Shown one piece after another: positions 27,182 through 36,216 of a stretch of DNA of 64,000 nucleotides (its first letter is position 1; every line of letters starts with the position of its first letter). The notes under the pieces are model-generated. The model was not told the origin of the DNA. It was given only the letters and a program-made list of their open reading frames with translations, and did no database searches. A program made the translations under genes and the position numbers. Where the stretch lies: the NCBI GenBank assembly GCA_965200825.1, contig OZ241385.1, positions 2,418,001-2,482,000 of the forward strand, in the 5' to 3' direction. This DNA comes from Bin80 sp026709335 (lineage in GTDB: Bacteria > Bacteroidota > Rhodothermia > Rhodothermales > Bin80).

Positions 27182-28000
27182 ATGGAGAGTAGCAAAGAAA
27201 CTATTCAGTTAAGTTCTACTCGACGGGTACCGGTACCGGAAGAAAAAAATGACCGTATTCGGATCACTCCAAACGGTGGCCCCCGTGTTGCAGTTCCATC
27301 CTTTTTTACGCTCATAAACCTGTTCTGCGGGTTTGTAGCCATCACACAGGTGCATCAAGGACAGTTTTCGTACGCGTGTTATCTAATTATACTAGCAGGG
27401 TTGTTTGATCTGCTGGACGGCATGGTGGCTCGCCTGACGAATGGGGCAAGTCTTTTTGGTGTAGAGCTGGACTCTTTGTGTGACATAGTATCGTTTGGCG
27501 TTGCACCCGCCTATCTAATCTATGTGCGGATATTAGAAGGCAGTGGAATGTTTGGCATGATTATCTGTGCGCTTCCTGTTATGTGTTGTGCAGTACGATT
27601 GGCGAGATTCAATATCCAGTTTTCGCCAGAAAAGAAGCCTGACTTCGAAGGATTGCCTTCACCAGTGTACGCCTATTGCATCATCGCTATTGTCCTAAAT
27701 ATTGACCAGGAAACATGGCTATTACGTGCGGGGATATTGGATACAGAAGTGTTTATTCCGGTTGTAATAGTTCTATCTCTTTTAATGGTTTCTCTTATTC
27801 GTTTTGATGGAGTTCCAAGAATTTCGTTTGTTTATCTTCGGGAATACCCGATTGCATCCGGTGCCTATATCGCTTCCCTACTAGCTACTATATTTTTTCC
27901 ATACTCGGGATTACTTTTGATCCTATTGGTATACGTCTTGATTGGGGTGATTCGCGCATCAATGCGATCTATTCGAATGCTTATGATGCTTCCAAGATGA
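27182..28000 (+). CDS. pssA: CDP-diacylglycerol-serine O-phosphatidyltransferase
   Basis: A 272-residue integral membrane enzyme that makes phosphatidylserine from CDP-diacylglycerol and serine. The CDP-alcohol phosphotransferase motif is complete: DGMVARLTNG then ELDSLCDIVSFG (about residues 79-103). At least six hydrophobic segments follow. It is paired functionally with psd upstream and lies 43 bp before purS. Confidence 0.93.
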   Translation: MESSKETIQLSSTRRVPVPEEKNDRIRITPNGGPRVAVPSFFTLINLFCGFVAITQVHQGQFSYACYLIILAGLFDLLDGMVARLTNGASLFGVELDSLCDIVSFGVAPAYLIYVRILEGSGMFGMIICALPVMCCAVRLARFNIQFSPEKKPDFEGLPSPVYAYCIIAIVLNIDQETWLLRAGILDTEVFIPVVIVLSLLMVSLIRFDGVPRISFVYLREYPIASGAYIASLLATIFFPYSGLLLILLVYVLIGVIRASMRSIRMLMMLPR

Positions 28001-28043
28001 CGTTAGTGAGCCGAAGAATAAAGTCATAGATAAATCAAAGTTC

Positions 28044-28295
28044 ATGTACAAAGCACGAATTAAAGTTACGCTTCGTCCGGCCATATTAGATCCTCAGGGA
28101 AAGGCCACCCATCAAGCATTACAGAATCTTGGATTTGATCAGATCAGATCAGTTCGAATTGGCAAGCATATAGAGCTCGAGGTTTCGGCAGATACCAGTG
28201 ATGATGCCAGGTCTGCTGTGAATGCCGCCTGCGAAAAGCTGTTGGCCAATCCGATTATGGAAGACTATGAAGTCTCAATTGAGCCTGCCGAATAG
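28044..28295 (+). CDS. purS: Phosphoribosylformylglycinamidine synthase subunit PurS
   Basis: 83 residues, the normal PurS size. It forms a complex with PurL and PurQ in purine synthesis step four. Family features are YKARIKVTLRPAILDPQGKA at the start and the VRIGKHIELEV strand in the middle. purQ and purL are not beside it here. It probably shares transcription with pssA. Confidence 0.9.
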   Translation: MYKARIKVTLRPAILDPQGKATHQALQNLGFDQIRSVRIGKHIELEVSADTSDDARSAVNAACEKLLANPIMEDYEVSIEPAE

Positions 28296-28539
28296 AGTAG
28301 CATGTAGGGGATCTCTCAATAATGATACTCACTCATGGGGAGTTCGTATTTGCTCAGTTAACGATGCCTATACAATTGGCTCCCCGGATACTGGCCAGAT
28401 GAACTTCGGAGATGGATTGGTTGATCGTGAGAGCAAGCAGTTGTTCCAAGATTCTCGAATTTAGTACATACCCGTGTCAGTTCGATACTCAGTCATCTTA
28501 AATTCGGAGAAATACAATTCCAAGAGTGAATATCTTACG

Positions 28540-29552
28540 TCATTCCGGTTTACGTGCCAGGAAGAAGAACATCGGTGTAAACACATCAGTCTCTCCCCCT
28601 TTGACCAAGGCATCTGCCCCCTTGTTCAAAAATGTACTGACGGCTCTTGATCCCTCTGGAACTAGGCGGACCCATTCGGCAATCCGTAAGGTGAAATTTG
28701 TTAGAACACGTCCGACTGGAGTACGTGGAATGCTCGATAAGGTAAAGCCGCGTCCCTGAAGTGGGCGATACCACGGAGTTTGGGGGTCCGCGTCATGGGC
28801 GACATCACGGGCTTCAAGAAGTTCAAATCCTGCATCCTTTAATGCCTTACAAACCTCATCGGTTGGAGAAATATCCGGGAGGCCGTTTCCTAACATGATG
28901 TGTCGTTTGATACGTACATGCTCCTTATTGGTGGGGTCGTAATTGTCGGTTACGCACCAGTCAAAACCCGCAAACAAGCCTCCAGGGCGCAAGATGCGCC
29001 AAGCCTCTTGAAATGCCTCAGTCTTGTTGGGGGCGTGCGGCATCGACTCAATCGCATAAGCAGCATCGAAAGATTCATCCTTTTCGGGAATCTTCATGTA
29101 GTTTGCATGAATGAAACGACACTGATCCTGCATATCTTCGATAAGCACCTTTCCGCGCTCAATCTGGTGCTGATTATTGTTGAGTCCGACAAAATCAGCT
29201 CCATACCACCGAGCAAGATTACTCATTGGTCCTCCAATCCCACAACCCAGATCAATTACATTAAGCCCGGGCTCAAAGAAAGCTTGTCACCAAGAAAACG
29301 CTGATGCCTCAGCAGAGAATCCTTGAAGGATTCTCCTCGCTTCGATGGGGCAAAGTGAAACGATCTGCCCCAACCGAATTCATAAAATTTGGTTGCTAAA
29401 TCATAATAATTGTTCACCAGTGTTTCATACTGGTTTTTGATTTCGAGTTCATCGTCATGGAGATCCAGGTATTGGTTTACCATAGATTTCATCTCGTTCG
29501 TACTCTGAGCAGGGGAGTCAATCACGGACTGAGTATCATGAATATTTGACAT
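28540..29552 (-). pseudogene. Sterol C-24 methyltransferase-like gene, one-base frameshift
   Basis: Two frames make one protein of about 337 residues. The first (29552-29256) has the SMT region I signature YEFGWGRSFHF and RHQRFLGDKLSLSPG. The second (to 28540) has VIDLGCGIGGP, DFVGLNNNQHQIERG, YAIESMPHAP, GLFAGFDWCVTDNYDP, GLPDISPT and a C-terminal sterol-MT-C domain with DPQTPWYRPL and DVFTPMFFFLARKP. The join falls in a CTTTCTTTG run near 29275; one missing base restores KLSLEPGLNVIDLGCG. These motifs are diagnostic of SAM-dependent sterol 24-C-methyltransferases, which alkylate the sterol side chain in eukaryotes and, as recently reported, in some uncultured bacteria. No other sterol gene is in the window. 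The shift may be a real mutation or an assembly error. Confidence 0.88.
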
Positions 29553-29699
29553 CTAACAGGAATTATTTTTGAAAATTATTGAACGCAAAAAATTTTAATA
29601 TTGATATACAGTGATGGCGTTCAGGGGAAAAATATTGAAAAAAAAAGATTCTGGGAAGTTAGCTACTAAAATAAATTGATCGCCAGACTCATGACAGTT

Positions 29700-29719
29700 A
29701 TTGGTTACACGCAACCAAT
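29700..29719. promoter_or_regulatory. Inverted repeat ATTGGTT-N6-AACCAAT
   Basis: Perfect 7-bp arms at 29700-29706 and 29713-29719 around ACACGC, about 150 bp upstream of the SMT-like start. It could be an operator or part of a terminator for the upstream gene. Confidence 0.4.
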
Positions 29720-29744
29720 AAAATCGCAAATAAATATCGCTCGT

Positions 29745-29759
29745 TAACGGAATCCGTTA
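29745..29759. promoter_or_regulatory. 15-bp palindrome TAACGGAATCCGTTA
   Basis: Arms TAACGGA and TCCGTTA with a one-base centre, 26 bp from the previous inverted repeat. The form fits a dimeric repressor site; no regulator gene is adjacent. Confidence 0.4.
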
Positions 29760-29909
29760 CCATCTAACGAAGGGGAGTTACATGGGGACAAAATTAAGAA
29801 AATTCGCAGGATAACTGCAGTTTGTGCAAACAAAACACAGATGAGAGATATTTTCGAGGAGATTCAGATACTCTTTTTGTATTTGTTGGTAGACACATTA
29901 AGCGAATCA

Positions 29910-32432
29910 TCAATTCAGGAATTTGTAGCTGAATTTGATTAACAACGCATTGACAGGAGGAAGATCAAATGTATTCACTAACTGATTTGAAGTGGATTGG
30001 TCAAAAGGAGATCTCCCTACCAAATCAAAGAAATCTTCCTCGTCATTTGTTGAGCGTGATTGGGACCAGACCACATAAAGCGTGGATCCAGGGCGATATT
30101 CCCAGCGAGCTACAGTATTGGTCTGGAGTCTGCTGAACGCAAAATCATATCGCTTGGGCCATGCGGTGACCGGGACGAGTGTATCTCGATCCTGTAACAC
30201 CTCAATATCATTGTATTGTCCCCGGGCTGCAAAAAGTTGGCCATAAAATTGGATAGATAAGCTTGGAGAGAGTGTAATACCGGTTCGCAAGGTTATGTCG
30301 GCAGATCGTGTATCCCGGTGTCCAAATACAGGCAAATAATGATTTCCCTGTTCATCCCAGGGTTTTCGAACAGAGAAGATGTTGTTCAGCGTTACGCTAC
30401 TGGGGGCAAGGTATTCGGGGACAAAAGACCAGTATTCTACCTCAGAAGGATCCTCGTTACTTTCTTGTCCAATCTGCAGAAAAGATGCACCATAGTAGAG
30501 GGCTTCATTGGCCGCCCACTCGACTGTATTCCGTTCACGGCTGACCGAAACCTCGACAGATAGATCCAGCTTTGGCGTAGCGGTCCAGAGAAGCTCAAGT
30601 TCGGGGGTCAGAGCTTGACCACCGTCTGCATAAATCGTTCCTTCCAGTGATGGTTCAAAGATCCATTTTTTACGGGTATCAGTCCTGTATTCAACATCAA
30701 ATTGTACCTCTTGTGGGCGGGCGCGTGCATCCAGTCCCCGAGTTTCGAATTCATTATATCCCCCGAAAAGATAATCGGCGAAAATATTCAACTCTATTTC
30801 GTCATAGCCTTGTAGCGTCCAGTCAGAAAAGAAGAAGCTGCCAAATCCATCATGTAACTGTTTGTCATATGAAAAGCCACCTGCTAGAAATAAGAACGCA
30901 GATGCACGACGGAAAGGCCCGAATGGCTGCCCTCCATTCACCTGATGAGCGACTCCAGCCGAAAAGTTTACATAATTATTTTGGCGCAGTCGCCCGATAG
31001 CATTTGGATTATATCCATCACTGATCACGGCAATATCTGTCGAAAAATTCCATATACTTCGCTGCCGATCCACATCGAATGAGAATGCAAAGCCCTGCTC
31101 TGATTCACTTTCTTCGGTATGATGGGTTGCACTGAATTGTCCGGATAGACTATACTGATTGTCCAGGATGCGTATATCCCAGTCTGTTCCGCCGGTATAA
31201 CTCCGATCTCCATGGACACCATCAAAGAAGGTTGCAATGCCGCCGATACTCGAGAGATTGCCAATTCGTTGCTTCACGCGTCCGACACCATAATGGTTTT
31301 CCGCCTTAAAGTTGTCTCCTGTTGAGGCACCAAAAAATCCGAAGTCCAGTCCATTTTCAGTGCGCCCAGAGAGTTTTCCCGCACCAATAACGGCAGCTTT
31401 TGATCCTACACGTCTGGTGTAGAGTAGTGACCCACCCCGAACAACTCTATAATTAAACACAGCAACTCCTTCCGTGAAGAATGGGCGCTTTTCAGGAAAA
31501 AAAGTCTCAAAAGCAGTGAGGTTAAGTTCGGCTGGATCCGCTTCAACTTGTCCAAAATCAGGATTGATGGTTGCATCCAGTGTGATATTGGATGATAGCC
31601 CAACCTTCAGATCTACCCCAATATCCCCGGTAAGAGATGAAGTGGAGGCTTCGGAGTCACGGATAGCGTTTCCGACTGTATAGGGAGCAATCTGAACATT
31701 ACGTCGGGGTCGAAGCTCACTGAGGCCTTCCAGGATCCCGTACTGAGCAACCGTGCCGCTACTGCGTTCAGATCTCGGGATCAAAACCCAGTCACTGATT
31801 TCTCCAAGTCTTGGGATTACACGCCGAAAATTGATTCCCCAGCGCTGGGTAGCGGCATCCGAAAAGCGGAGCATTGTGAAAGGAATTCGCATTTCCACGA
31901 CCCACCCTTCAGGGGTGCTGCGTACAGCGCTTCTCCACACGGCATCCCAAGATGTGTCAAAGTCAAATCCACCATCTCCTCCTGGTCCGCGATTACCGGT
32001 ATAAATCCCGTCCGCCTGGACCCCCGCGGCATTTACAGCAAAATTATATGCTGTTTTTCGATCAAAATAGGAATCAATGGACGCAATAAACCAGTCCGCC
32101 TGGTTGAATTCATCTCGGCGCCCCAAAGTGCGGCGGATCTGTTCAGGTTCTGTGTCGTGGAGAACTGCGCTGATGAAGATCTGGTTTTTTCCATAAAGAA
32201 TCCGGACCTCCGTTTGCTGAGTGGCTGTATCTCCTTCATTGGGAGAGTATTGTGTAAATCCGGTGGCAACAGATGCTTCAGACCATGCATCTTCGTCAAG
32301 CAATCCATCAATATGAATATCCTGAGATGCATAGTGCGCCGAGACAACACAGTCCTCTGGGCAATTAGGCGGAAGCACACCGATATACAGGTTATTTATA
32401 AAAACGAAAAGAGCAGATACAACGAGGGCCAT
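29910..32432 (-). CDS. DUF5916 protein with CBM9-like N-terminal domain
   Basis: 840 residues. A short signal is followed by a carbohydrate-binding family 9-like domain (about 30-220, with HIDGLLDEDAWSEASVATGF and GWVVEMRIPFTMLRF) and a large DUF5916 region predicted as an outer-membrane beta-barrel (about 235-840; alternating strands, terminal LIKFSYKFLN with aromatic-rich end). NPDFGQVEADPAELNLTAFE is a hallmark stretch. Such proteins are common in Bacteroidota-type outer membranes; the substrate is unknown. It follows rnhA by 30 bp on the same strand. Confidence 0.85.
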   Translation of the reverse strand: MALVVSALFVFINNLYIGVLPPNCPEDCVVSAHYASQDIHIDGLLDEDAWSEASVATGFTQYSPNEGDTATQQTEVRILYGKNQIFISAVLHDTEPEQIRRTLGRRDEFNQADWFIASIDSYFDRKTAYNFAVNAAGVQADGIYTGNRGPGGDGGFDFDTSWDAVWRSAVRSTPEGWVVEMRIPFTMLRFSDAATQRWGINFRRVIPRLGEISDWVLIPRSERSSGTVAQYGILEGLSELRPRRNVQIAPYTVGNAIRDSEASTSSLTGDIGVDLKVGLSSNITLDATINPDFGQVEADPAELNLTAFETFFPEKRPFFTEGVAVFNYRVVRGGSLLYTRRVGSKAAVIGAGKLSGRTENGLDFGFFGASTGDNFKAENHYGVGRVKQRIGNLSSIGGIATFFDGVHGDRSYTGGTDWDIRILDNQYSLSGQFSATHHTEESESEQGFAFSFDVDRQRSIWNFSTDIAVISDGYNPNAIGRLRQNNYVNFSAGVAHQVNGGQPFGPFRRASAFLFLAGGFSYDKQLHDGFGSFFFSDWTLQGYDEIELNIFADYLFGGYNEFETRGLDARARPQEVQFDVEYRTDTRKKWIFEPSLEGTIYADGGQALTPELELLWTATPKLDLSVEVSVSRERNTVEWAANEALYYGASFLQIGQESNEDPSEVEYWSFVPEYLAPSSVTLNNIFSVRKPWDEQGNHYLPVFGHRDTRSADITLRTGITLSPSLSIQFYGQLFAARGQYNDIEVLQDRDTLVPVTAWPKRYDFAFSRLQTNTVARWEYRPGSTLYVVWSQSRSTNDEEDFFDLVGRSPFDQSTSNQLVNTFDLPPVNALLIKFSYKFLN

Positions 32433-32462
32433 CAGATATTGAACAGAATAACTCTGCTCGCA

Positions 32463-32906
32463 TTAAGTACGCGGAACGCGATTACGTGCGGCTACGGCAA
32501 GTTTGTCCACGCGGTTATTGTGTTTATTATTAGCATGCGCTTTAACTTTGATCCATTCAACGCGATGCCTTTGGGTTTCATTCCATAACTCGTGCCAGAG
32601 ATCCTGATTTTTGACCGGTTCACGAGCTGCGGTTCTCCATCCATTAGATATCCACCGCTCGATCCAACGATCTGTAAATGCTCTCTTAAGATACTGACTA
32701 TCTGTATGAAGTTTAACTATACATGGTGTTTTCAGAGCCTGCAGAGCCTTAAGTGCTGCCGTTAATTCCATGCGATTGTTTGTCGTGTCCGAAGATCCTC
32801 CTGAAAGAGTTCGCTCGTATTTATTATATCGAAGGATGGCGGCCCAGCCTCCTCGCCCGGGATTTCCCTCACAGCTACCGTCAGTATAGATCGTTATCGT
32901 CTTCAT
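32463..32906 (-). CDS. rnhA: Ribonuclease HI
   Basis: 147 residues. It removes RNA from RNA-DNA hybrids. The four acidic active-site residues are in place: Asp in TIYTDGSCEGNPG, Glu in NNRMELTAALKAL, Asp in LHTDSQYL and Asp in NRVDKLA. The handle region has RWISNGWR. Its start is only 12 bp from the divergent obg start. Confidence 0.95.
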   Translation of the reverse strand: MKTITIYTDGSCEGNPGRGGWAAILRYNKYERTLSGGSSDTTNNRMELTAALKALQALKTPCIVKLHTDSQYLKRAFTDRWIERWISNGWRTAAREPVKNQDLWHELWNETQRHRVEWIKVKAHANNKHNNRVDKLAVAARNRVPRT

Positions 32907-32918
32907 ACAGTACTATTT

Positions 32919-33935
32919 ATGCAGTTTGTAGATCAAGTTACGGTGTTTGCAAGAAGTGGCCAAGGAGGTCCTGGAAGTGTAGCGTTTCGACGTGAAAAAT
33001 ATGTTCCAAAAGGGGGGCCCGCCGGTGGGAACGGAGGCCGAGGCGGCTCTGTAATTCTCCAAGCGGATAAACATCTATACACGCTGTTGGATTTGAGGTA
33101 CAATCCACATCAACGTGCACCCAGGGGAGAAGGAGGGCAGGGGAATAATCGTGCAGGGAAAGATGGTCAGGATTTAATCATACGCGTTCCTTGCGGCACA
33201 ATTGCTCGATTATCTGACAGTGATGAATTTATTGGTGAAGTTGTCGTAGATGGAGATCAGCTTGTGCTCGTCAAAGGCGGGCGGGGTGGCAAGGGAAATG
33301 CATTCTTCAAATCAGCTACACAGCAAGCTCCACGTTATGCACAGCCTGGGGAACCCAGTCAGGAAAAAAAAATCCGGCTTGAACTGAAGATGTTGGCAGA
33401 TGTGGGTTTGGTAGGGTTTCCGAATGTGGGCAAAAGTACACTGGTTGCTTCTGTTTCTGCGGCAAAGCCCAAGATTGCTGATTACCCGTTCACCACTCTT
33501 GTTCCAAGTCCTGGAGTCGTCAGCGTAGATAACTATCAGTCATTTGTAATTGCAGATATACCCGGAATCATTGAAGGAGCCAGCCAAGGGAAAGGCTTGG
33601 GTCTACGTTTCCTTAGGCATATTGAGCGCAATGCAATTCTATTGTTCCTTATACCGGTTACCTCGGATGATGTGGTTCTTGAATTTAAGCGCCTGATGCA
33701 AGAATTGTATAATTATGATCCGAGTCTCTGGAAAAAGCAGCGGTATATTGCTCTTTCCAAGGCAGATTTGCTTCCCAAAGAAGAATACAGAAAGTATCTC
33801 GAAGAGGCGCGACGCCTATTTGGCTTCAATGAAAAAGTGTTACTGATCAGTGCTGCCACCAATTATGGACTGGAAGCTCTGAAACAGGATTTGTGGGAAA
33901 ATATTCGGGAGGAACAGTCAGAGGGGGATTCATGA
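32919..33935 (+). CDS. obg: GTPase Obg/CgtA
   Basis: 338 residues. The glycine-rich Obg fold (about 2-158, with GGRGGSVILQA and KGGRGGKGNAFFKSA) precedes a GTPase domain with G1 GFPNVGKST, G2/G3 YPFTTLVP and DIPGIIEGA, and G4-like ALSKADLL. It binds the large ribosomal subunit during assembly and the stringent response. The C-terminal extension found in some Obg proteins is absent. The stop overlaps the rluD start by ATGA. Confidence 0.95.
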   Translation: MQFVDQVTVFARSGQGGPGSVAFRREKYVPKGGPAGGNGGRGGSVILQADKHLYTLLDLRYNPHQRAPRGEGGQGNNRAGKDGQDLIIRVPCGTIARLSDSDEFIGEVVVDGDQLVLVKGGRGGKGNAFFKSATQQAPRYAQPGEPSQEKKIRLELKMLADVGLVGFPNVGKSTLVASVSAAKPKIADYPFTTLVPSPGVVSVDNYQSFVIADIPGIIEGASQGKGLGLRFLRHIERNAILLFLIPVTSDDVVLEFKRLMQELYNYDPSLWKKQRYIALSKADLLPKEEYRKYLEEARRLFGFNEKVLLISAATNYGLEALKQDLWENIREEQSEGDS

Positions 33936-34915
33936 CAGAGGAGAATCTTCTGACTGCGCATATGGAGCAGCGCCTCGACGTGGCTATGGCATCCATGCCG
34001 AACATAGGATCCCGCAATCAGGCACAAAAAATTATCAGGGCGGGTCTAGTAACTGTCAATCAAAAATCCGTGTTGCGCCCGTCTCACATGGTAACTCCCG
34101 GTGCGGTTATCGAGTGGGAATCTCCTGTGATGGAACCCTTGGAATTACTTCCACAAGCATTACCAATAGAAGTGGTTTATGAAGATGAAAGCCTGCTGGT
34201 GATCAATAAACCTGCAAATATGCCAGTCCATCCAGGAGCGGGCCGGTCAACCGGAACACTGGTGAATGCTCTTCTGCATCATGTAGGAACAGAGTTACCG
34301 CATGCGCCAGATGAGCCATTTCGCCCCGGGATTGTTCATCGGCTGGATATGGATACGACCGGGGTTTTGGTTGTGGCCAAAAACGATGCTGCCCATCGTG
34401 CGTTACAGTCTCAGTTTGAAGCCAGATCGGTTGCAAGAGAGTATGTTGGGATTGTATGGGGCGTCCCGGATCCCCGCTCAGGGATCATAGATGCCCCCAT
34501 CGGTAGATCTTTACGTAATCGGACGTTGATGTCGGTGCGCTCTGATGGTCGCCAAGCAGTGACACACTTCGAAACGCATGAGATCTTGGGCCCGGCAGCA
34601 CTTGTACGCTTTCAACTGGAAACGGGGCGTACACATCAAATCCGAGTACATTTGAATCATATTGGGCATCCGTTGTTAGGAGATGTAGCCTATGGAGGTG
34701 CGACAATCAAATATGGTGCGGCTACTAGGAACCGGCGAGTGTTTTACTCAAATATCTTTGAAGTGCTGGACCGTCAGGCTCTCCATGCCCGTTCACTTGG
34801 GTTTATTCATCCAGAATCTGGCGTCGAGATGGAATTCATGTCTGAGTTACCGGAAGACATGATCTGGGCAATGGAGCAGTTAAGCAAGGATCCGACCTAT
34901 TTGTGGGATTCATAA
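33932..34915 (+). CDS. rluD: Pseudouridine synthase, RluD family
   Basis: 327 residues from the ATG at 33932, which overlaps the obg stop; an upstream Met in the obg frame is rejected. An S4-like RNA-binding domain (about 8-70, QAQKIIRAGLVTVNQ) precedes the catalytic domain with the RluA/RluD motif HRLDMDTTGVLVVAKN, holding the catalytic Asp, and GRTHQIRVHLNHIGHPLLGD. It modifies uridines of 23S rRNA; RluD is the best guess within the family. Confidence 0.88.
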   Translation: MTEENLLTAHMEQRLDVAMASMPNIGSRNQAQKIIRAGLVTVNQKSVLRPSHMVTPGAVIEWESPVMEPLELLPQALPIEVVYEDESLLVINKPANMPVHPGAGRSTGTLVNALLHHVGTELPHAPDEPFRPGIVHRLDMDTTGVLVVAKNDAAHRALQSQFEARSVAREYVGIVWGVPDPRSGIIDAPIGRSLRNRTLMSVRSDGRQAVTHFETHEILGPAALVRFQLETGRTHQIRVHLNHIGHPLLGDVAYGGATIKYGAATRNRRVFYSNIFEVLDRQALHARSLGFIHPESGVEMEFMSELPEDMIWAMEQLSKDPTYLWDS

Positions 34916-34936
34916 ATCGGTAATTCAGTGAGAAAC

Positions 34937-36205
34937 ATGTTTCGGAACGTAGAAGGAACGAATGATCTGCTGCCTGGCGCCCAGAAAGCAATCGTCCGCA
35001 CGGAGATCTGGCATCACGTAGAGGAGGTGATTCATCAAATCATGCTCAGGTACGGATTCTCTGAAATCCGAACCCCAATCCTCGAGCATACCGGGTTGAT
35101 TGCGCGGGGAATTGGACAATTGACGGATATAGTCTCCAAGGAGATGTTTACTCTTGAGCGTGGTGATACCAGCTATGTATTGCGCCCGGAGTTGACTGCC
35201 CCAATTATGCGTTCCTATCTGCAGCATCATCTTGAGCAACAATCTGGAGTTCAAAGACTTTATTATCTCGGTCCATGTTTTCGAGCCGAGCGCCCCCAGA
35301 AAGGACGCTATAGGCAGTTCCATCAATTCGGTGCAGAGATTATCGGGACAGATGATCCGAGGGCCGATGCGGAAATCATCACTTTGATGATGGAGGTATA
35401 CGATACATTTGAGCTCACAGGGGCGAAGCTCCGGCTCAATACGCTTGGAAGCGCCGAAACTAGGCCTAAATATCGTGAGGCCCTCATAGAATATCTTATA
35501 CCGTTCGGCGACGCGCTGACCGCCATAAGTCGTGAACGCCTTTCCCGGAATCCGCTTCGAATCTTGGATACCAAGGTAGAGGCAGAGCGCAAGATTCTTG
35601 AGAATGCCCCTTGTCTTCCAGATTATGTTGATCAGGAGAGCCTGTCGAACTATGAATCACTCAAGCGACTCCTTCGTGCGGTAGAGATTTCGTTTGTAGA
35701 GGATCCAATGTTGGTTCGAGGACTGGATTACTACACCCGAACTGCTTTTGAATTGGAATATGGAGGTATCGGGGCGCAGAATGCATTGGCTGGCGGAGGT
35801 CGTTATGATCTTTTAGCATCTGCGATCGGAGCTAAAAACCCAGTTCCGGCGGTCGGGTTTGCTGCAGGGATGGAGCGACTCATTCTTGCCATGGAGGCAT
35901 CGGGAGCACCATTGCCGACTGTACGTCCATTTGATATATGGATCGTTTCGTTAGGAGAAACCGCTGGTAAAAAAGCATTTGAGATTACACATTACCTCCG
36001 CAAATCAGGACTTCGGGTAGGCATGGAACCTACAAAGCGTTCAATGAAAGCACAGATGCGCCTCGCAAATCGTGCAGATGCACATCGAGTCATTATTCTG
36101 GCTGAGCAGGAGATGCAAACCGAAACTGCAACTGTAAAAAATATGCTGACTGGTGAGCAGAAATCTATTCCCTTCATTGAGTTGGTTGAAAATCTTACCA
36201 AATAA
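34937..36205 (+). CDS. hisS: Histidyl-tRNA synthetase
   Basis: 422 residues from the ATG at 34937; a GTG three codons upstream is an alternative. Class II aminoacyl-tRNA synthetase: motif 1 around ILEHTGLIARGIGQ, motif 2 GPCFRAERPQKGRYRQFHQ, the histidine-specific VRGLDYYTRTAFE and GGGRYDLL, motif 3 AVGFAAGMERLILAM, and a C-terminal anticodon-binding domain. It charges tRNA-His. It sits in the obg-rluD-hisS-lgt plus-strand cluster. Confidence 0.95.
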   Translation: MFRNVEGTNDLLPGAQKAIVRTEIWHHVEEVIHQIMLRYGFSEIRTPILEHTGLIARGIGQLTDIVSKEMFTLERGDTSYVLRPELTAPIMRSYLQHHLEQQSGVQRLYYLGPCFRAERPQKGRYRQFHQFGAEIIGTDDPRADAEIITLMMEVYDTFELTGAKLRLNTLGSAETRPKYREALIEYLIPFGDALTAISRERLSRNPLRILDTKVEAERKILENAPCLPDYVDQESLSNYESLKRLLRAVEISFVEDPMLVRGLDYYTRTAFELEYGGIGAQNALAGGGRYDLLASAIGAKNPVPAVGFAAGMERLILAMEASGAPLPTVRPFDIWIVSLGETAGKKAFEITHYLRKSGLRVGMEPTKRSMKAQMRLANRADAHRVIILAEQEMQTETATVKNMLTGEQKSIPFIELVENLTK

Positions 36206-36216
36206 TTTCGCTAATC

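Larger units (their letters stand above)
29553..29909. other. AT-rich intergenic stretch with palindromes
   Basis: About 360 bp between the SMT-like gene and the DUF5916 gene, both read leftwards. The right part is downstream of DUF5916 and the left part should hold the SMT-like gene's promoter. Two clear inverted repeats lie at 29700-29719 and 29745-29759. No coding frame is seen. Confidence 0.45.

Noticed and set aside
28815..28835. GTTCAAATCC resembling a tRNA T-loop
   Set aside because: Inside the SMT-like coding region and no cloverleaf can be built around it.
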